Shown: positions 30,939 to 41,317, numbered from the stretch's first letter. The stretch: 41,429 nt of DNA from Pseudomonadota bacterium (GCA_002747435.1 PDPH01000019.1:1-41429), one strand, 5' to 3'. Translations and numbers: made by a program. Notes: a model not told the origin generated them from the sequence alone.

Positions 30939-30966
30939 GCGCCTGTCTAAAGACAGGCGCTTTTTT
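30939..30966 (+). terminator. Rho-independent terminator after the ferredoxin
   Basis: GCGCCTGTCT (30939-30948) and AGACAGGCGC (30951-30960) form a perfect 10-bp stem with an AA loop, followed at once by six T residues. It closes the coaD-yfhL unit. Confidence 0.95.
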
Positions 30967-30998
30967 AGTCGTGTCGTTCTTAAAAGTAAGAGCAAGAA

Positions 30999-31745
30999 GT
31001 GGCTGTTTTGGATGTGTCAGTGGCTGAGCAGGGTGCGCTATTGTTAAAGCCTATTGGCTTTATTCGGTCTTGTTATAAAGAAAAATTTGGCATTCCACGC
31101 CAATCAGGTCTAGTGACGGAAGCGCGTGCCACACTGCATCTATTACCGGATTATGCGATGCCTACTGCGTTTACCGGCTTAGCGCAATTTAGTCATATCT
31201 GGTTGATTTTTTGTTTTCATTCCACCCAAAACATAGCTTGGAAACCTACAGTTCGGCCACCGCGTTTGGGCGGAAATCAGCGTTTGGGAGTTTTTGCAAC
31301 GCGCTCAATGTTTCGTCCTAATCCGATAGGTTTATCAGTGGCTCGTTTGCTGGACGTTCAGTTTGAGGGTACGCAGGGTGTGTTAAATTTGGCCGGGATT
31401 GATTTGCTGGATGGTACGCCTGTACTGGACATCAAGCCTTATATTTCTTATGCCGATGCTATTTCCGATGCCAGTAGCGGTTTTGTCGAAAGTACGCCAG
31501 CGAGTTTGCAGCAGGTGGTTTTTTCACCTAAAGCTTTATTACAGTGTGCAGAAAAGACAAGTCAGTGGCAGCTCGATATTGAAACATTGCTAAGGCAAAT
31601 TTTGCAGCAAGATCCACGCCCTGCTTATCGTTGGGGTAGTGTGGATAAGCGCCAGTATGGCATGAAACTGTATGACTTTGATGTACGCTGGTGCTATGAA
31701 TCTAATCAAATTGAAGTGTTGGAGCTAGTAGATATCGAAGGATAG
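30999..31745 (+). CDS. trmO: tRNA t6A methyltransferase TrmO (TsaA)
   Basis: TrmO uses SAM to methylate N6 of t6A37 in certain tRNAs. The 248-residue protein has a TsaA/YaeB N-terminal beta-barrel domain with KEKFGIPRQSGL, FSHIWLIFCFH and FRPNPIGLSVARLL. A C-terminal domain follows with DPRPAYRWGSVDKRQYGM. It is near the length of the E. coli protein (235). The start is GTG at 30999, with a weak purine-rich sequence upstream. It lies directly after the ferredoxin terminator. Confidence 0.92.
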   Translation: MAVLDVSVAEQGALLLKPIGFIRSCYKEKFGIPRQSGLVTEARATLHLLPDYAMPTAFTGLAQFSHIWLIFCFHSTQNIAWKPTVRPPRLGGNQRLGVFATRSMFRPNPIGLSVARLLDVQFEGTQGVLNLAGIDLLDGTPVLDIKPYISYADAISDASSGFVESTPASLQQVVFSPKALLQCAEKTSQWQLDIETLLRQILQQDPRPAYRWGSVDKRQYGMKLYDFDVRWCYESNQIEVLELVDIEG

Positions 31746-31793
31746 CGGTATTCTGCTAGGCAATAGATAAGCTTGCTGGATTAACTAAAAATT

Positions 31794-33287
31794 ATGTTGG
31801 GATACATTGCAAGGGCTTGGTTTTTAAATTATTTACTGATGGCGGCGATGTTACCATCGCCCAGTCAGGCGAAAGCCACGTCGGATCAAATCATGGCGGT
31901 ACAACCTGCTGAGCAGCCGGTATTGCGGCAACAGTCTACTCAAGGTTTGCCGGATAAAGTAAAAGAGTTTATTAACAAAAAAAAGATTCCTGAAGACCAG
32001 ATCGGCGTATTTATTAAGGATGTAGCAGCGGATGCGCCATTGGTTCTGCACGACGCTGAAAAGCTTTTTAATCCTGCGTCCACGATGAAGCTTTTGACCA
32101 CATGGAGTGCTTTAAAGGTATTGGGGCCCGCTTGGCGTTGGAATACGGAGTTTTGGGTTCGTGGCCAAGTCATTGATGGTGTGCTGCATGGTGATTTAAT
32201 CATCAAGGGTTATGGCGACCCCTATTTGGTATACGAATCCTTTTGGCAGGCATTAAATGATTTGCGGATTAAGGGATTGCGGGATATTACCGGCGATATT
32301 GTGATTGATAATAGCTTTTTTGATACGCCAGAGGTCAATCCAGGTGAGTTTGATGGTCAACCTACTCGCGTTTATAACGCCCCGCCTTCTGCGGTAATGT
32401 TTAATTTTCAGGCGACTCGGCTATTGCTTACCCCCCAAGCTGATCAAAATAAGGTCGATATTTCTGCTTTTCCTGCCTTGAAAAAAGATATGATTGATAA
32501 CCAATTCAAGTTGCTGGGTGGGCGCTGTTCACGATCGTTTACTCGACCCCATGTTACACGACTTGCTGATAGTGTGATTCGTGTGTCTGGCAAGTATGCT
32601 GCGGATTGTGGGCAGCGCTTTGTTATGTTGGTGATGACCTCTCCAGAGGAACATGTCTTTAATGCTTTTACAGATTTTTGGAGCAAGTTGGGAGGGAGTG
32701 TTGGCGGTACTTATCGAATTGAAACCGTGCAAGAAGGGGATCAGCGTTTTCATGTGCATACCTCCATACCGTTAGCGGAGCAAATCCGCCTCATCAATAA
32801 ATGGAGTAATAATGTAATGACTCGGCAGGTTTTGCTGAGTTTAGGTGCTAAGCGTTATGGTGCTCCTGCAACCTTGGAAAAGGGTCGCTTGGCGGTTTTG
32901 GAGAGCTTGGACACGCAGGGGGTGCCGGTGGATGGGATTGTGATTGATAATGGTTCAGGATTGTCACGTTATGCCAATGTCAGTCCGGCGCAATTCGGTC
33001 GCTTGTTGGAGATAATTTGGCGTGATCCTTATATGCCAGAGTTTTTAAATTCCTTACCGCTATTAGGTGAGGATGGTACGATGAATGATCGTTTCCGCCA
33101 CACGGCATTGTCAGGGCGGGGGCGTTTCAAAACAGGTACTTTGAGTCATGTGAGTGCGATTGCTGGGTATTTATTAACACGTAGTGGTAAACGCATGGTC
33201 GTAGTTGTTTTGATGAATGGTCGGCAGGCAGGTGCTTATAGCCAAACCGTGCAGAATATGTTGCTGGAGTGGGTATTTGAGCAATAA
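31794..33287 (+). CDS. dacB: PBP4-type D-alanyl-D-alanine carboxypeptidase/endopeptidase
   Basis: This is a low-molecular-mass class C penicillin-binding protein (peptidase S13) that trims and opens peptidoglycan peptide bridges in the periplasm. The 497 residues include a signal peptide (to about 25). The active-site serine is S96 in STMK (96-99). The second and third motifs are SNN (338-340) and KTG (446-448); VIDNGSGLSR (383-392) lies between them. These match the PBP4/DacB layout with an inserted domain between STMK and SNN. The start codon has only a weak ribosome-binding site. It is separated from tamA by 11 nt, so it probably shares transcription with tamA-tamB. This links wall maturation to outer-membrane assembly genes by position only. 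Confidence 0.92.
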   Translation: MLGYIARAWFLNYLLMAAMLPSPSQAKATSDQIMAVQPAEQPVLRQQSTQGLPDKVKEFINKKKIPEDQIGVFIKDVAADAPLVLHDAEKLFNPASTMKLLTTWSALKVLGPAWRWNTEFWVRGQVIDGVLHGDLIIKGYGDPYLVYESFWQALNDLRIKGLRDITGDIVIDNSFFDTPEVNPGEFDGQPTRVYNAPPSAVMFNFQATRLLLTPQADQNKVDISAFPALKKDMIDNQFKLLGGRCSRSFTRPHVTRLADSVIRVSGKYAADCGQRFVMLVMTSPEEHVFNAFTDFWSKLGGSVGGTYRIETVQEGDQRFHVHTSIPLAEQIRLINKWSNNVMTRQVLLSLGAKRYGAPATLEKGRLAVLESLDTQGVPVDGIVIDNGSGLSRYANVSPAQFGRLLEIIWRDPYMPEFLNSLPLLGEDGTMNDRFRHTALSGRGRFKTGTLSHVSAIAGYLLTRSGKRMVVVVLMNGRQAGAYSQTVQNMLLEWVFEQ

Positions 33288-33298
33288 AGGGAACAGTG

Positions 33299-35059
33299 AT
33301 GAACGTGAGTAGGAAAGCCGAATTATGTTTGGCGATGAGCTTTATGTTGGTATCACCGGCACTTTGGGCAGTCGATAGGGCTAAGCCATCCACTATTAAA
33401 ATGATTGTTTCTGGTGCGCCCCCTGCACTGGCCGAAAATTTGCAAGTCTATTTACCCGATCGTCGCAAGCTAGGTTGTAACTCGCCCAGAGAAGCTGTGC
33501 AGCGCTTCATCGATGCTTCACAACGCAAGTTGATTGAAGCGACTGAAGCTATGGGTTTTTTTAATGCCAAACTGGATATGGAACCTCTTAGACAAGGTGC
33601 TTGTTGGGTCTTGAGTTTAAAAGTCCAAACAGGCCTGCCGGTACGGGTTGAGCAGTCAAATGTTAAACTGGTCGGCGAGGGACAAAGCTTTTTCGCTTTT
33701 CGGAATGTATTGGATGAGTACCCTTATAATCCGGGTGATGTTTTTATTTCTCAAGGTTATGAGGATTTTAAGAAAGGTTTGACGCGGGTAGCGACTCGCT
33801 ATGGCTTTTTTGATGCCAAATTTAAGCAACGTCAAGTACAAGTCAATGTAGATGAGCATACCGCTGTTGTGAATGTGGATTATGACACCGGTGTTCGTTA
33901 TCGCTTGGGTGAGGTTAATGTTCAGCAGGAAGTGCTGAAAGACCGCTTTTTAAAGCGCTATATTCGTCTGCATTCGGGGGATTATTACGATTCTACGAAG
34001 TTGTTAGAGCAGCAGCGTATTTTGGAGGGTAGTGGTTATTATAAAGATGTAGAAATTAATACGCGCTACCGCGATGCAAAAGATGGTCAAGTACCGCTTG
34101 CTATTACCGCAATCACACGGAAGCGCTATTCTTATTTGGCTAATTTGGGCTACGCGACTGACACAGGTGTGCGTATTAAAGGGCAAGCTGAAGCACATTG
34201 GGTCAATAAGCGTGGTCACAAGATGGAGTCGGGTTTCCTTTACTCAAAGCCAGAAGCGGAGATAAAAGCTAGCTACAAAGTACCGCTATGGAAGCCTGAA
34301 AAGGAATATGCCAGTTTATCGGGTGGCTGGAGAAGCAGCGATAATGACGATATTAAAAGTGATGCTTTAAATCTGGAGTTTAGTTATAACCGTCGTAACG
34401 ATTCTGACTGGGGGCAGACAGCTTTTATTAAATACTTAAATGAAAAAACCCAAGTCAAAGGCCAAGCCGCGAATCGTGCTCAACAAACACTGATTGGCGC
34501 CCGTTTATCTAAAACCAAATCGGATGATCCTCTTTTTCCTACTCAAGGTTGGCGTTTGCAGGCTGAGTTGCAAGGCTCACACGAATCTTTATTAAGTGAT
34601 CAAACTTTATTGCAAGGTAGTCTGTCCGGTCGTTATTTATACACGCTGGATAATAAGGGTAAGGTCTTAGTACAGGGCAATGTGGGGGCAACATGGATTG
34701 ATGCGTTTGATAATATGCCTAAATCATTGCGCTTTTTTGCCGGTGGGCAAAACTCTGTGCGTGGCTATGATTTTGAATCAATTGGTGAAGAAGATGCTGG
34801 CGGTAATATTATCGGCGGTAAAAACCTATTAACAGCCGGCTTGGAATATGAGCGTCCTGTCTGGGAGAAGATTAGTGCAGCAGCCTTTGTGGATGCAGGC
34901 AGTGCTTTCGATGACTGGGGTAATCCGCGTACTAAAGTGGGTGTCGGCGTAGGTGCGCGCTACAGATCGCCAGTCGGTCCGATTAGGGTTGATCTTGCTG
35001 TACCGACAGAAGACAGTAGTGATGTGCACTTCTATTTTGGTTTGGGGCCTGATTTGTGA
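33299..35059 (+). CDS. tamA: TamA, Omp85-family outer-membrane assembly factor
   Basis: TamA is the outer-membrane half of the translocation and assembly module. The precursor is 586 residues from ATG 33299 (GGGA is 7 nt upstream; a GTG 3 nt earlier is an alternative), close to E. coli TamA (577). A signal peptide ends near ALWA. Three POTRA-like domains occupy about 30-270 and a 16-strand-type barrel the remainder. NSVRGYDFESIGEED is the conserved VRGY loop of Omp85 barrels, and the last residues HFYFGLGPDL fit a terminal strand ending near an aromatic-rich beta-signal. It overlaps tamB by 4 nt. Confidence 0.93.
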   Translation: MNVSRKAELCLAMSFMLVSPALWAVDRAKPSTIKMIVSGAPPALAENLQVYLPDRRKLGCNSPREAVQRFIDASQRKLIEATEAMGFFNAKLDMEPLRQGACWVLSLKVQTGLPVRVEQSNVKLVGEGQSFFAFRNVLDEYPYNPGDVFISQGYEDFKKGLTRVATRYGFFDAKFKQRQVQVNVDEHTAVVNVDYDTGVRYRLGEVNVQQEVLKDRFLKRYIRLHSGDYYDSTKLLEQQRILEGSGYYKDVEINTRYRDAKDGQVPLAITAITRKRYSYLANLGYATDTGVRIKGQAEAHWVNKRGHKMESGFLYSKPEAEIKASYKVPLWKPEKEYASLSGGWRSSDNDDIKSDALNLEFSYNRRNDSDWGQTAFIKYLNEKTQVKGQAANRAQQTLIGARLSKTKSDDPLFPTQGWRLQAELQGSHESLLSDQTLLQGSLSGRYLYTLDNKGKVLVQGNVGATWIDAFDNMPKSLRFFAGGQNSVRGYDFESIGEEDAGGNIIGGKNLLTAGLEYERPVWEKISAAAFVDAGSAFDDWGNPRTKVGVGVGARYRSPVGPIRVDLAVPTEDSSDVHFYFGLGPDL

Positions 35060-38000
35060 GAAATTTTTTCAAGTACCTGATTGTCAGGCCATTGTTGGCA
35101 CTGTTAATTATTATTGTCTTGTTTTTAGTCGTGTTTGGCGTGCTGTCAGCAACACAAGCAGGTACGGGTTTATGGGTCAGGGCTGCGCAATATTTTCTGC
35201 CTTCCTTACAGATTGAGGGCGTATCGGGCTATCTTGTTGATACTGTCAAGGCCGAGCGCTTGGTATGGGAGCAGGATAATTTACAAATGGTGGCCGAAGA
35301 CGTCATCTTCGCAGCTACCGTTAGTCCTTTGCAAGTTCCTCCTCATGTGCTTATTGATGAGTTATCCGCCGAAAAGCTGCATATCAATGTCAAACCAACG
35401 GAGGATATAACATCATCAGAACCTGTTATCGTACCCGATATTCGCTTGCCAATCGTACTCAATGTTGAGAATGCGCGTTTGGATCATTTAGTCATTGCCC
35501 AAGAAACCGTAGTAATCAGTACACTGCGCAATGTCAATCTGACTGCGCATACTAAAAACAAACGTCTCTTTCTTGAAAGCTTGTCGGGTGATCTTTATGA
35601 CGATCAGGGTGATCTTAAGATCCAAGCACAGGGTGAGATGGATTTGCTGTTTCCCCATGCCATCCAGATGCAAGCTAAAGTACAAAGTGAAGCGAGTTTG
35701 TATGGTAATGGCGACCTAGACTTACAGATGAGTGGCGAGTTACAAGCTTATCAACTACAAGCTAAAGGTCACTGGCACTATGCGCCTTATCCTTCTTATG
35801 AGCTCAATTTTCAGGGTAAAGGCAGTTTTGAGGATATACAGATTGAATCCTTGCAGCTAACAGGTGAGAAAGGCGATACCCTAGCCGCTAAGGGGCATTT
35901 GCGTTGGGCGCCTCAGTTGGTTTGGGACAAACTGCATTTGAGTGGTGAACAGATTAATCCTGCTTTTTTTGCACCTAATGCAAAGGTGGAGGGTAATTTG
36001 CAGGTCGCTTTAAATAGCAGTGGTAAGCTGGAAGCGGGACAGCCGACGGTTTCCTTGGCGGTGACGCAATTGGAAGGGACTTTGCGGGATTATCCTGTAC
36101 AAGCTACTTTGGATGGCCGCATTGACAAGGGACAAATCACTCTGAATGCCTTGAATGCCAGTGTAGGCGATAATCGTTTGCAAGCTCAGGGCAATAGTGC
36201 GGCTAGTGGCACTGAACATGTAGCGATTGAATGGGTCTTGGATGCCCCCAAACTGAATCAATTGTCTCCCGATTTATCAGGCAAGCTCAAAGGAAAAGGC
36301 CGTCTTTCGGCCAAGCTAGATGGTTCGCAGCTTGCAGTGGATATTGAAAATCTACAAGGTCAGGTGCTGGATTATCCTGTCCAAGCGCAGGGTGCTGTCA
36401 GTTTGGAGGATGGACTGATTAGTACACAGGATTTGCAGCTTGCGGTAGGCGATAATCACATTGAGCTTAATGGTAGCGCTGATGAAACCAGCGGCATAGA
36501 TTGGGTGATTGTTGCACCCAAACTGTCACAGTTGCATCCAGCGTTGTCAGGACGCTTAGCGGGGAAGGGTAATGCCCAAGGTTTACTGGACGGTTCGCGC
36601 TTTGCCGTCAGTATTGATCAACTGGAAGGCAAGATTCTGGATTATCCGATAAAGGCTGCTGGTGCTGTCCGTATGCAGGATCAAAAGCTGTCAGCCAATA
36701 ATTTACAGGTCAATATTGGTGATAATCGTGTTGAGCTGAATGGCGCTGCTAATGAAAGTGAGGGCATCGACTGGGTTCTTGATGCAAAGCAGTTATCACA
36801 GCTACACCCTGAATTATCTGGTAATTTAAACGGCAAAGGTAATGCTAAAGGGCTGCTGGATGGTTCTCGCTTTCAAGTAAGTATTGATGCACTGGATGGA
36901 CGTTTGCGAGGGCAAGCTGTCAAGGCGCAAGGCATGCTTGGCAAGCAAGGGGAGAACTGGTTTGCGGATAATTTCGAGCTTGCTTTTGGTAATAATAAAG
37001 CCGTTCTGAATGGTGATTTAAGCACCAGTAAGGGCATAAGCTGGAGTATTGATAGTAAGGATCTTGCACAAATTCAGCCTGATTTAAAAGGTTATCTCAA
37101 CGGACAGGGTACTGTTTCTGGTTCGCTAGATAGTCGCCATGTGAAAATTACTCTGAGCACCTTGGAAGGTCGGTTGCAGGATTATCCATTACGTGCTTCA
37201 GGCACCATTCTTCTGCAAGATCAGATACCTGAAGCGCAGCAACTGCGAGTTAGCGCGGGCGATAATACCGTTTTATTGAATGGCCGCGCCGATGAACAGC
37301 AAGGTATTAATTGGAGGCTGGATGCTAATAATTTAGCACAACTGGCTCCGCAACTTAGCGGTCGTTTGGCGGGGCGAGGTAATGTGCAGGGTAAGCTGGA
37401 CGGTTCGCGTTTGGCAGTGCGGATAGATCAATTACAAGGGCAGGTGCAAGAATTCCCTGTGGAAGCGTCTGGTGCTATTAGTTTGCGTGACACAGTGCTA
37501 GCTGCTAATAACTTGCGTGTGAATGTGGGTGATAATCGTATTCGCTTGGATGGTATTGCGGATGAACGCCGTGGGCTGGATTGGAACTTGGATGCGAGTA
37601 ATTTAGCACAATTAGCACCACAGTTAAGTGGTCGTTTACAAGGGCGTGGCAATGCTCAGGGTAAACTGGATGGTTCGCGTTTTAGTGTTCGTGTTGATGA
37701 ATTACACGGTCAGGTACAGGAGTTTCCAATCAATGCGTCTGGGACGCTTAGCCTGCGTAATCAAATTGTGGCTGCGGATAATGTGAGATTGAGTGTGGGA
37801 GATAACCATATTCAGTTGAATGGGCTTGCTGATGAGCGTTACGGTTTAAATTGGACGCTAGAGGCTAATCAGCTTTCCCAATTAGCACCTCAAGTATCTG
37901 GTCGTTTGCAAGGTAATGGCAGCGCTCAATTGCGCATGGACGGTTCTCGCATCGCCCTAAATATCAATCAATTGCAAGGGCAGGTACAGGACTTTCCGGT

Positions 38001-40851
38001 TAATGTGTCTGGTTCTGCGCGTTTGCATGACCAGCTATTGTCAGCGGATAACTTAAGCCTAGCGGTTGGCAATAATCGTTTGTTACTGAAGGGTAGCTTG
38101 GATGAGCGCCAAGGTCTGGATTGGACTTTGGATGCCAGAAATTTAGCGCAGCTAGCGCCTAATGTACCAGGCCAATTGCAGGGTCAGGGGCATTTGGCAG
38201 GCTTAATGGATGGTTCACGTATTCATTTGAATATTGATAATTTGCAGGGGCGGGTACAGGATTTTCCCATTCAGGCTTCTGGGCAGGTGAGTCTACGCGA
38301 TAAAAATATTTTGGCTGATAATTTGCTGGTGAGTGTTGGGCAAAATCAGTTGCGTATTGACGGAGGTGGTGCAGGCGATAATTTAGCGCTTAATTGGCGC
38401 TTGACAGCTAATAATCTGACTCAGCTTGTGCCTAGTATTCGTGGTAGCGCACAAGGTGATGGTAGTTTGGAAGGGCGTATTGATGGTTCTTTGTTAAATA
38501 TCACCATCAATCGTCTCAATGGGCAGTTAGAAGGGCATCCCTTACAAGCGGCTGGCAGCCTTAGTCTGCGTGATGGGGATTTGGCGGTGAATAATGTGCA
38601 GCTTATCGCTGGGCAGAATACATTAACGGCTGACGGACGTGCCAGTGAGCCCTTTGACATGCGTTGGCGTATCAATGCAAGTCATTTAGAACAAGTGTGG
38701 CCTGGCCTAGGGGGAAGTCTGCAAGGACAGGGGGTCGTACGCGGTCAATTGCCGCTATTAGCTATAGAAGGCAGCCTGCAAGCGAGTCAATTGGTTTATC
38801 AGGATCTTAAGATCGGGCGCTTAGATGCACAAGTAGCACAGCGTAATGGTCAGTATGCTATTAAAGCAGCGCTTAATAATCTGGCTCAGGGGGAAAACCT
38901 TGTACAGTCTGCTCAACTGGATGGTCAGGGGACGTTGGAGAACCATACTTTCAGTTTGAGTGCAGTGCATGAGTTAGGGCACTTGGATGTGCAAGCTAAG
39001 GGTAGTCTTCAGAACGAGCAATGGCGCGGTGTAGTGCAGTCCTTGGCATTGCGAGACACACCCGCAGGCAATTGGCGACTATCTAGGCAAATTGCGGTGA
39101 ATGCTGCGGCACAGGCTATTAGTGTTTCTGAGGCTTGTTTGGTGAATGAGCAAAGTGCCAGTGTTTGTTCTCAGTTTGATTGGCAACCGCAGCGAGGTGT
39201 GTTAGCAATCGGGCATTTGCAGCGTGTGCCGCTAAGTATGGCCAAGCCTTTTTTACCAGAGACCATCAAATTTGCTGGTGTGGTTAATGGTGATTTTCAG
39301 TTTGAACAGCGGGGTGGTCGCCCTTTTATACAGGCTAATGTGCAATTGCCAGACAATAGCTTTTCGGTCACGATGGATAACCGACCTGAAGTGCTGCGTT
39401 ATACCAATGCCGCAGCCAGCCTAGTGTTGAATGATCGTGTCGCTGATGTGCAAGCCAGTTTGGATATTGTTGGACGCGGACAAATGCGTGCAGCAGGGCG
39501 GATTAATTTGTCACCGGATAATCAACAGCACCGAATTGAGGGAACAGCCAGTATTGATATGCCTGATATTGCTTGGCTACAGGCGTTTTCTCCACGGATT
39601 GATGAATTGCAAGGGCAATTGCTTAGCGATGTACGTGTTAGTGGCCTACTGTCGCGCCCTCAGGTCACAGGCGAGACGCGTTTGCAAAATGCTGCGGTTT
39701 ATTTGCCTGAAACAGGGGTTCGTTTGGAGTCGATCAGTCTGATTGCTCAGGCTGTGAATGCGGAGCAGATTGCAATAAATGGTTCTTTGCAGGCTGGTTC
39801 AGGTACTTTGACGGCTAGTGGTAGTTTGCAATTGGCTAATTTGCCTGATTGGCGTGGGTCACTACGTTTACAGGGGGATAATCTTTTGTTGATGAATACC
39901 CTGGAGGTACAGTTATGTGCTTCCCCTGATCTTAATATAAAAGCTGCACCGGAAGCTATTGATATTACAGGCGAGGTTTTTATTCCTCAAGGTGATATTA
40001 ATATTCAAGCCTTACCGGAAAGCGCCAAAGTACGTTCGGATGATATTGTTATTATTCGCAATAGTGATAAGCCAGTAGAGCGCCGTGCAGCCGTCATAGT
40101 ACCGGATGATGGGCGTCCGCTGGATATTCGCCCCAATGTTATTGTTCGTTTGGGGAAAAAGGTGAAATTGAACGCTTTTGACCTAGATGCCCGTCTGGAT
40201 GGGCGTTTGCGTATTTTGCGCAACCGTCAGGATATTATGGCTGAGGGTGTGTTAAATATTGTGGATGGTTCTTATCAATCCTATGGGCAAGATTTGAAGA
40301 TTGAGCGTGGCAGGATATTATTCAATGGACCGCTGGATAATCCTGGTCTTGATGTGCGCGCCGTGCGCGTCATAGATAATGAAGACATTACCGTAGGTAT
40401 TGCTTTAGGTGGCACGGTAGAGCAGCCTGAGTCCACGCTATTTTCCACGCCCGTACAAACGCAAACCGATACGCTAAGTTATTTGCTAACAGGTAGGGCT
40501 TTATCTAATGTCACAGGTGGTGATTCGGATGTGTTAATGAACGCTGTAACCAGTTTGGGGGTTTCCGGCGGTGAGACGCTGGCGCAGAATTTGGGTGGAA
40601 AATTGGGTTTAGATGATGTCAATCTGAATGCAGCCGATGGTGATTACCGCTCTAGTGAGCTATCACTGGGCAAGCGTTTGGGGCCTAAGCTATACTTGAA
40701 ATACATTATTGGTCTATTTGATTCAATGCAGAAGGTGGCTATCAATTACCAAATTAATAGGCGTTTGGAGCTTGAGTTTAGTAGTGGTATTCAGCAAAGT
40801 GTTGATTTGATCTATAAAATTGATACCAATCTTGGTCCCTTTGGCCCTTAG
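35056..40851 (+). CDS. tamB: TamB, enlarged by a 90-residue repeat array
   Basis: TamB is an AsmA-like bridge from the inner membrane to TamA. It is implicated in outer-membrane protein assembly and in phospholipid transport between the membranes. The 1931-residue protein is far longer than E. coli TamB (1259). It starts with GTG, overlapping the tamA stop by 4 nt. Residues about 8-30 form a signal anchor (IVRPLLALLIIIVLFLVVFG). The C-terminal domain (about 1550-1931) is the TamB/DUF490 type, ending in NYQINRRLELEFSSGI and DLIYKIDTNLGP. Residues 408-1218 are nine tandem units of 90-91 residues. Without them the chain would be about 1120 residues, near the normal size. The enlarged groove is inferred, not measured. 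Confidence 0.93.
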   Translation: MRNFFKYLIVRPLLALLIIIVLFLVVFGVLSATQAGTGLWVRAAQYFLPSLQIEGVSGYLVDTVKAERLVWEQDNLQMVAEDVIFAATVSPLQVPPHVLIDELSAEKLHINVKPTEDITSSEPVIVPDIRLPIVLNVENARLDHLVIAQETVVISTLRNVNLTAHTKNKRLFLESLSGDLYDDQGDLKIQAQGEMDLLFPHAIQMQAKVQSEASLYGNGDLDLQMSGELQAYQLQAKGHWHYAPYPSYELNFQGKGSFEDIQIESLQLTGEKGDTLAAKGHLRWAPQLVWDKLHLSGEQINPAFFAPNAKVEGNLQVALNSSGKLEAGQPTVSLAVTQLEGTLRDYPVQATLDGRIDKGQITLNALNASVGDNRLQAQGNSAASGTEHVAIEWVLDAPKLNQLSPDLSGKLKGKGRLSAKLDGSQLAVDIENLQGQVLDYPVQAQGAVSLEDGLISTQDLQLAVGDNHIELNGSADETSGIDWVIVAPKLSQLHPALSGRLAGKGNAQGLLDGSRFAVSIDQLEGKILDYPIKAAGAVRMQDQKLSANNLQVNIGDNRVELNGAANESEGIDWVLDAKQLSQLHPELSGNLNGKGNAKGLLDGSRFQVSIDALDGRLRGQAVKAQGMLGKQGENWFADNFELAFGNNKAVLNGDLSTSKGISWSIDSKDLAQIQPDLKGYLNGQGTVSGSLDSRHVKITLSTLEGRLQDYPLRASGTILLQDQIPEAQQLRVSAGDNTVLLNGRADEQQGINWRLDANNLAQLAPQLSGRLAGRGNVQGKLDGSRLAVRIDQLQGQVQEFPVEASGAISLRDTVLAANNLRVNVGDNRIRLDGIADERRGLDWNLDASNLAQLAPQLSGRLQGRGNAQGKLDGSRFSVRVDELHGQVQEFPINASGTLSLRNQIVAADNVRLSVGDNHIQLNGLADERYGLNWTLEANQLSQLAPQVSGRLQGNGSAQLRMDGSRIALNINQLQGQVQDFPVNVSGSARLHDQLLSADNLSLAVGNNRLLLKGSLDERQGLDWTLDARNLAQLAPNVPGQLQGQGHLAGLMDGSRIHLNIDNLQGRVQDFPIQASGQVSLRDKNILADNLLVSVGQNQLRIDGGGAGDNLALNWRLTANNLTQLVPSIRGSAQGDGSLEGRIDGSLLNITINRLNGQLEGHPLQAAGSLSLRDGDLAVNNVQLIAGQNTLTADGRASEPFDMRWRINASHLEQVWPGLGGSLQGQGVVRGQLPLLAIEGSLQASQLVYQDLKIGRLDAQVAQRNGQYAIKAALNNLAQGENLVQSAQLDGQGTLENHTFSLSAVHELGHLDVQAKGSLQNEQWRGVVQSLALRDTPAGNWRLSRQIAVNAAAQAISVSEACLVNEQSASVCSQFDWQPQRGVLAIGHLQRVPLSMAKPFLPETIKFAGVVNGDFQFEQRGGRPFIQANVQLPDNSFSVTMDNRPEVLRYTNAAASLVLNDRVADVQASLDIVGRGQMRAAGRINLSPDNQQHRIEGTASIDMPDIAWLQAFSPRIDELQGQLLSDVRVSGLLSRPQVTGETRLQNAAVYLPETGVRLESISLIAQAVNAEQIAINGSLQAGSGTLTASGSLQLANLPDWRGSLRLQGDNLLLMNTLEVQLCASPDLNIKAAPEAIDITGEVFIPQGDINIQALPESAKVRSDDIVIIRNSDKPVERRAAVIVPDDGRPLDIRPNVIVRLGKKVKLNAFDLDARLDGRLRILRNRQDIMAEGVLNIVDGSYQSYGQDLKIERGRILFNGPLDNPGLDVRAVRVIDNEDITVGIALGGTVEQPESTLFSTPVQTQTDTLSYLLTGRALSNVTGGDSDVLMNAVTSLGVSGGETLAQNLGGKLGLDDVNLNAADGDYRSSELSLGKRLGPKLYLKYIIGLFDSMQKVAINYQINRRLELEFSSGIQQSVDLIYKIDTNLGPFGP
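36277..38709 (+). repeat. Nine in-frame tandem 270-bp units within tamB
   Basis: Unit starts fall at 36277, 36547, 36817, 37087, 37357, 37627, 37897, 38167 and 38440, that is 270 bp apart, with one unit of 273 bp. Each encodes a pattern like SGRLxGxGxxxGxLDGSR, then LxGxxxDYPV, VGDNxxxLNGxADE and GLDWxLDAxxLxQLxPxL. Units 5 and 6 are the most alike (about two thirds identical by eye). A looser, longer unit precedes the array from about 35980. Confidence 0.95.
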
Positions 40852-40918
40852 CCTCAGGGTGTATAGACTGATTACGGTGCAGCGTTTAATTTTAGATCGA
40901 AAATCTTGGTTTTGGCGG

Positions 40919-40955
40919 TTGACATTGGTAATTGATTAACTCAAAATGCCCCCCT
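40919..40955 (+). promoter_or_regulatory. tRNA-tuf promoter with GC-rich discriminator
   Basis: TTGACA (40919-40924) is a perfect -35. CAAAAT (40942-40947) is a 4/6 -10 at a 17-bp spacing. It is followed by GCCCCCC, a G/C-rich discriminator typical of stringently controlled stable-RNA promoters. The upstream stretch is A/T-rich. Transcription should begin close to the tRNA-Tyr 5' end. Confidence 0.7.
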
Positions 40956-40963
40956 TTCCAGTC

Positions 40964-41048
<85 letters not shown>

Positions 41049-41103
41049 TTCAGCTTAGATCATCAGTGTGTGATAAGAAGCATACGTGTAGATTATGGTT
41101 TAA

Positions 41104-41177
<74 letters not shown>

Positions 41178-41214
41178 CTTGTGTTCGTTAAAGCTGAGTA
41201 TTTATAAATTTTAA

Positions 41215-41290
<76 letters not shown>

Positions 41291-41317
41291 AATATCATTA
41301 AGTTATTTGAGTATTAA

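Noticed and set aside
36277..38709. Regular 270-bp periodicity that could suggest a CRISPR-like or satellite array
   Set aside because: The period lies wholly inside one open reading frame, is a multiple of three, and the copies diverge mostly in codon-neutral or conservative ways. It is a protein repeat.
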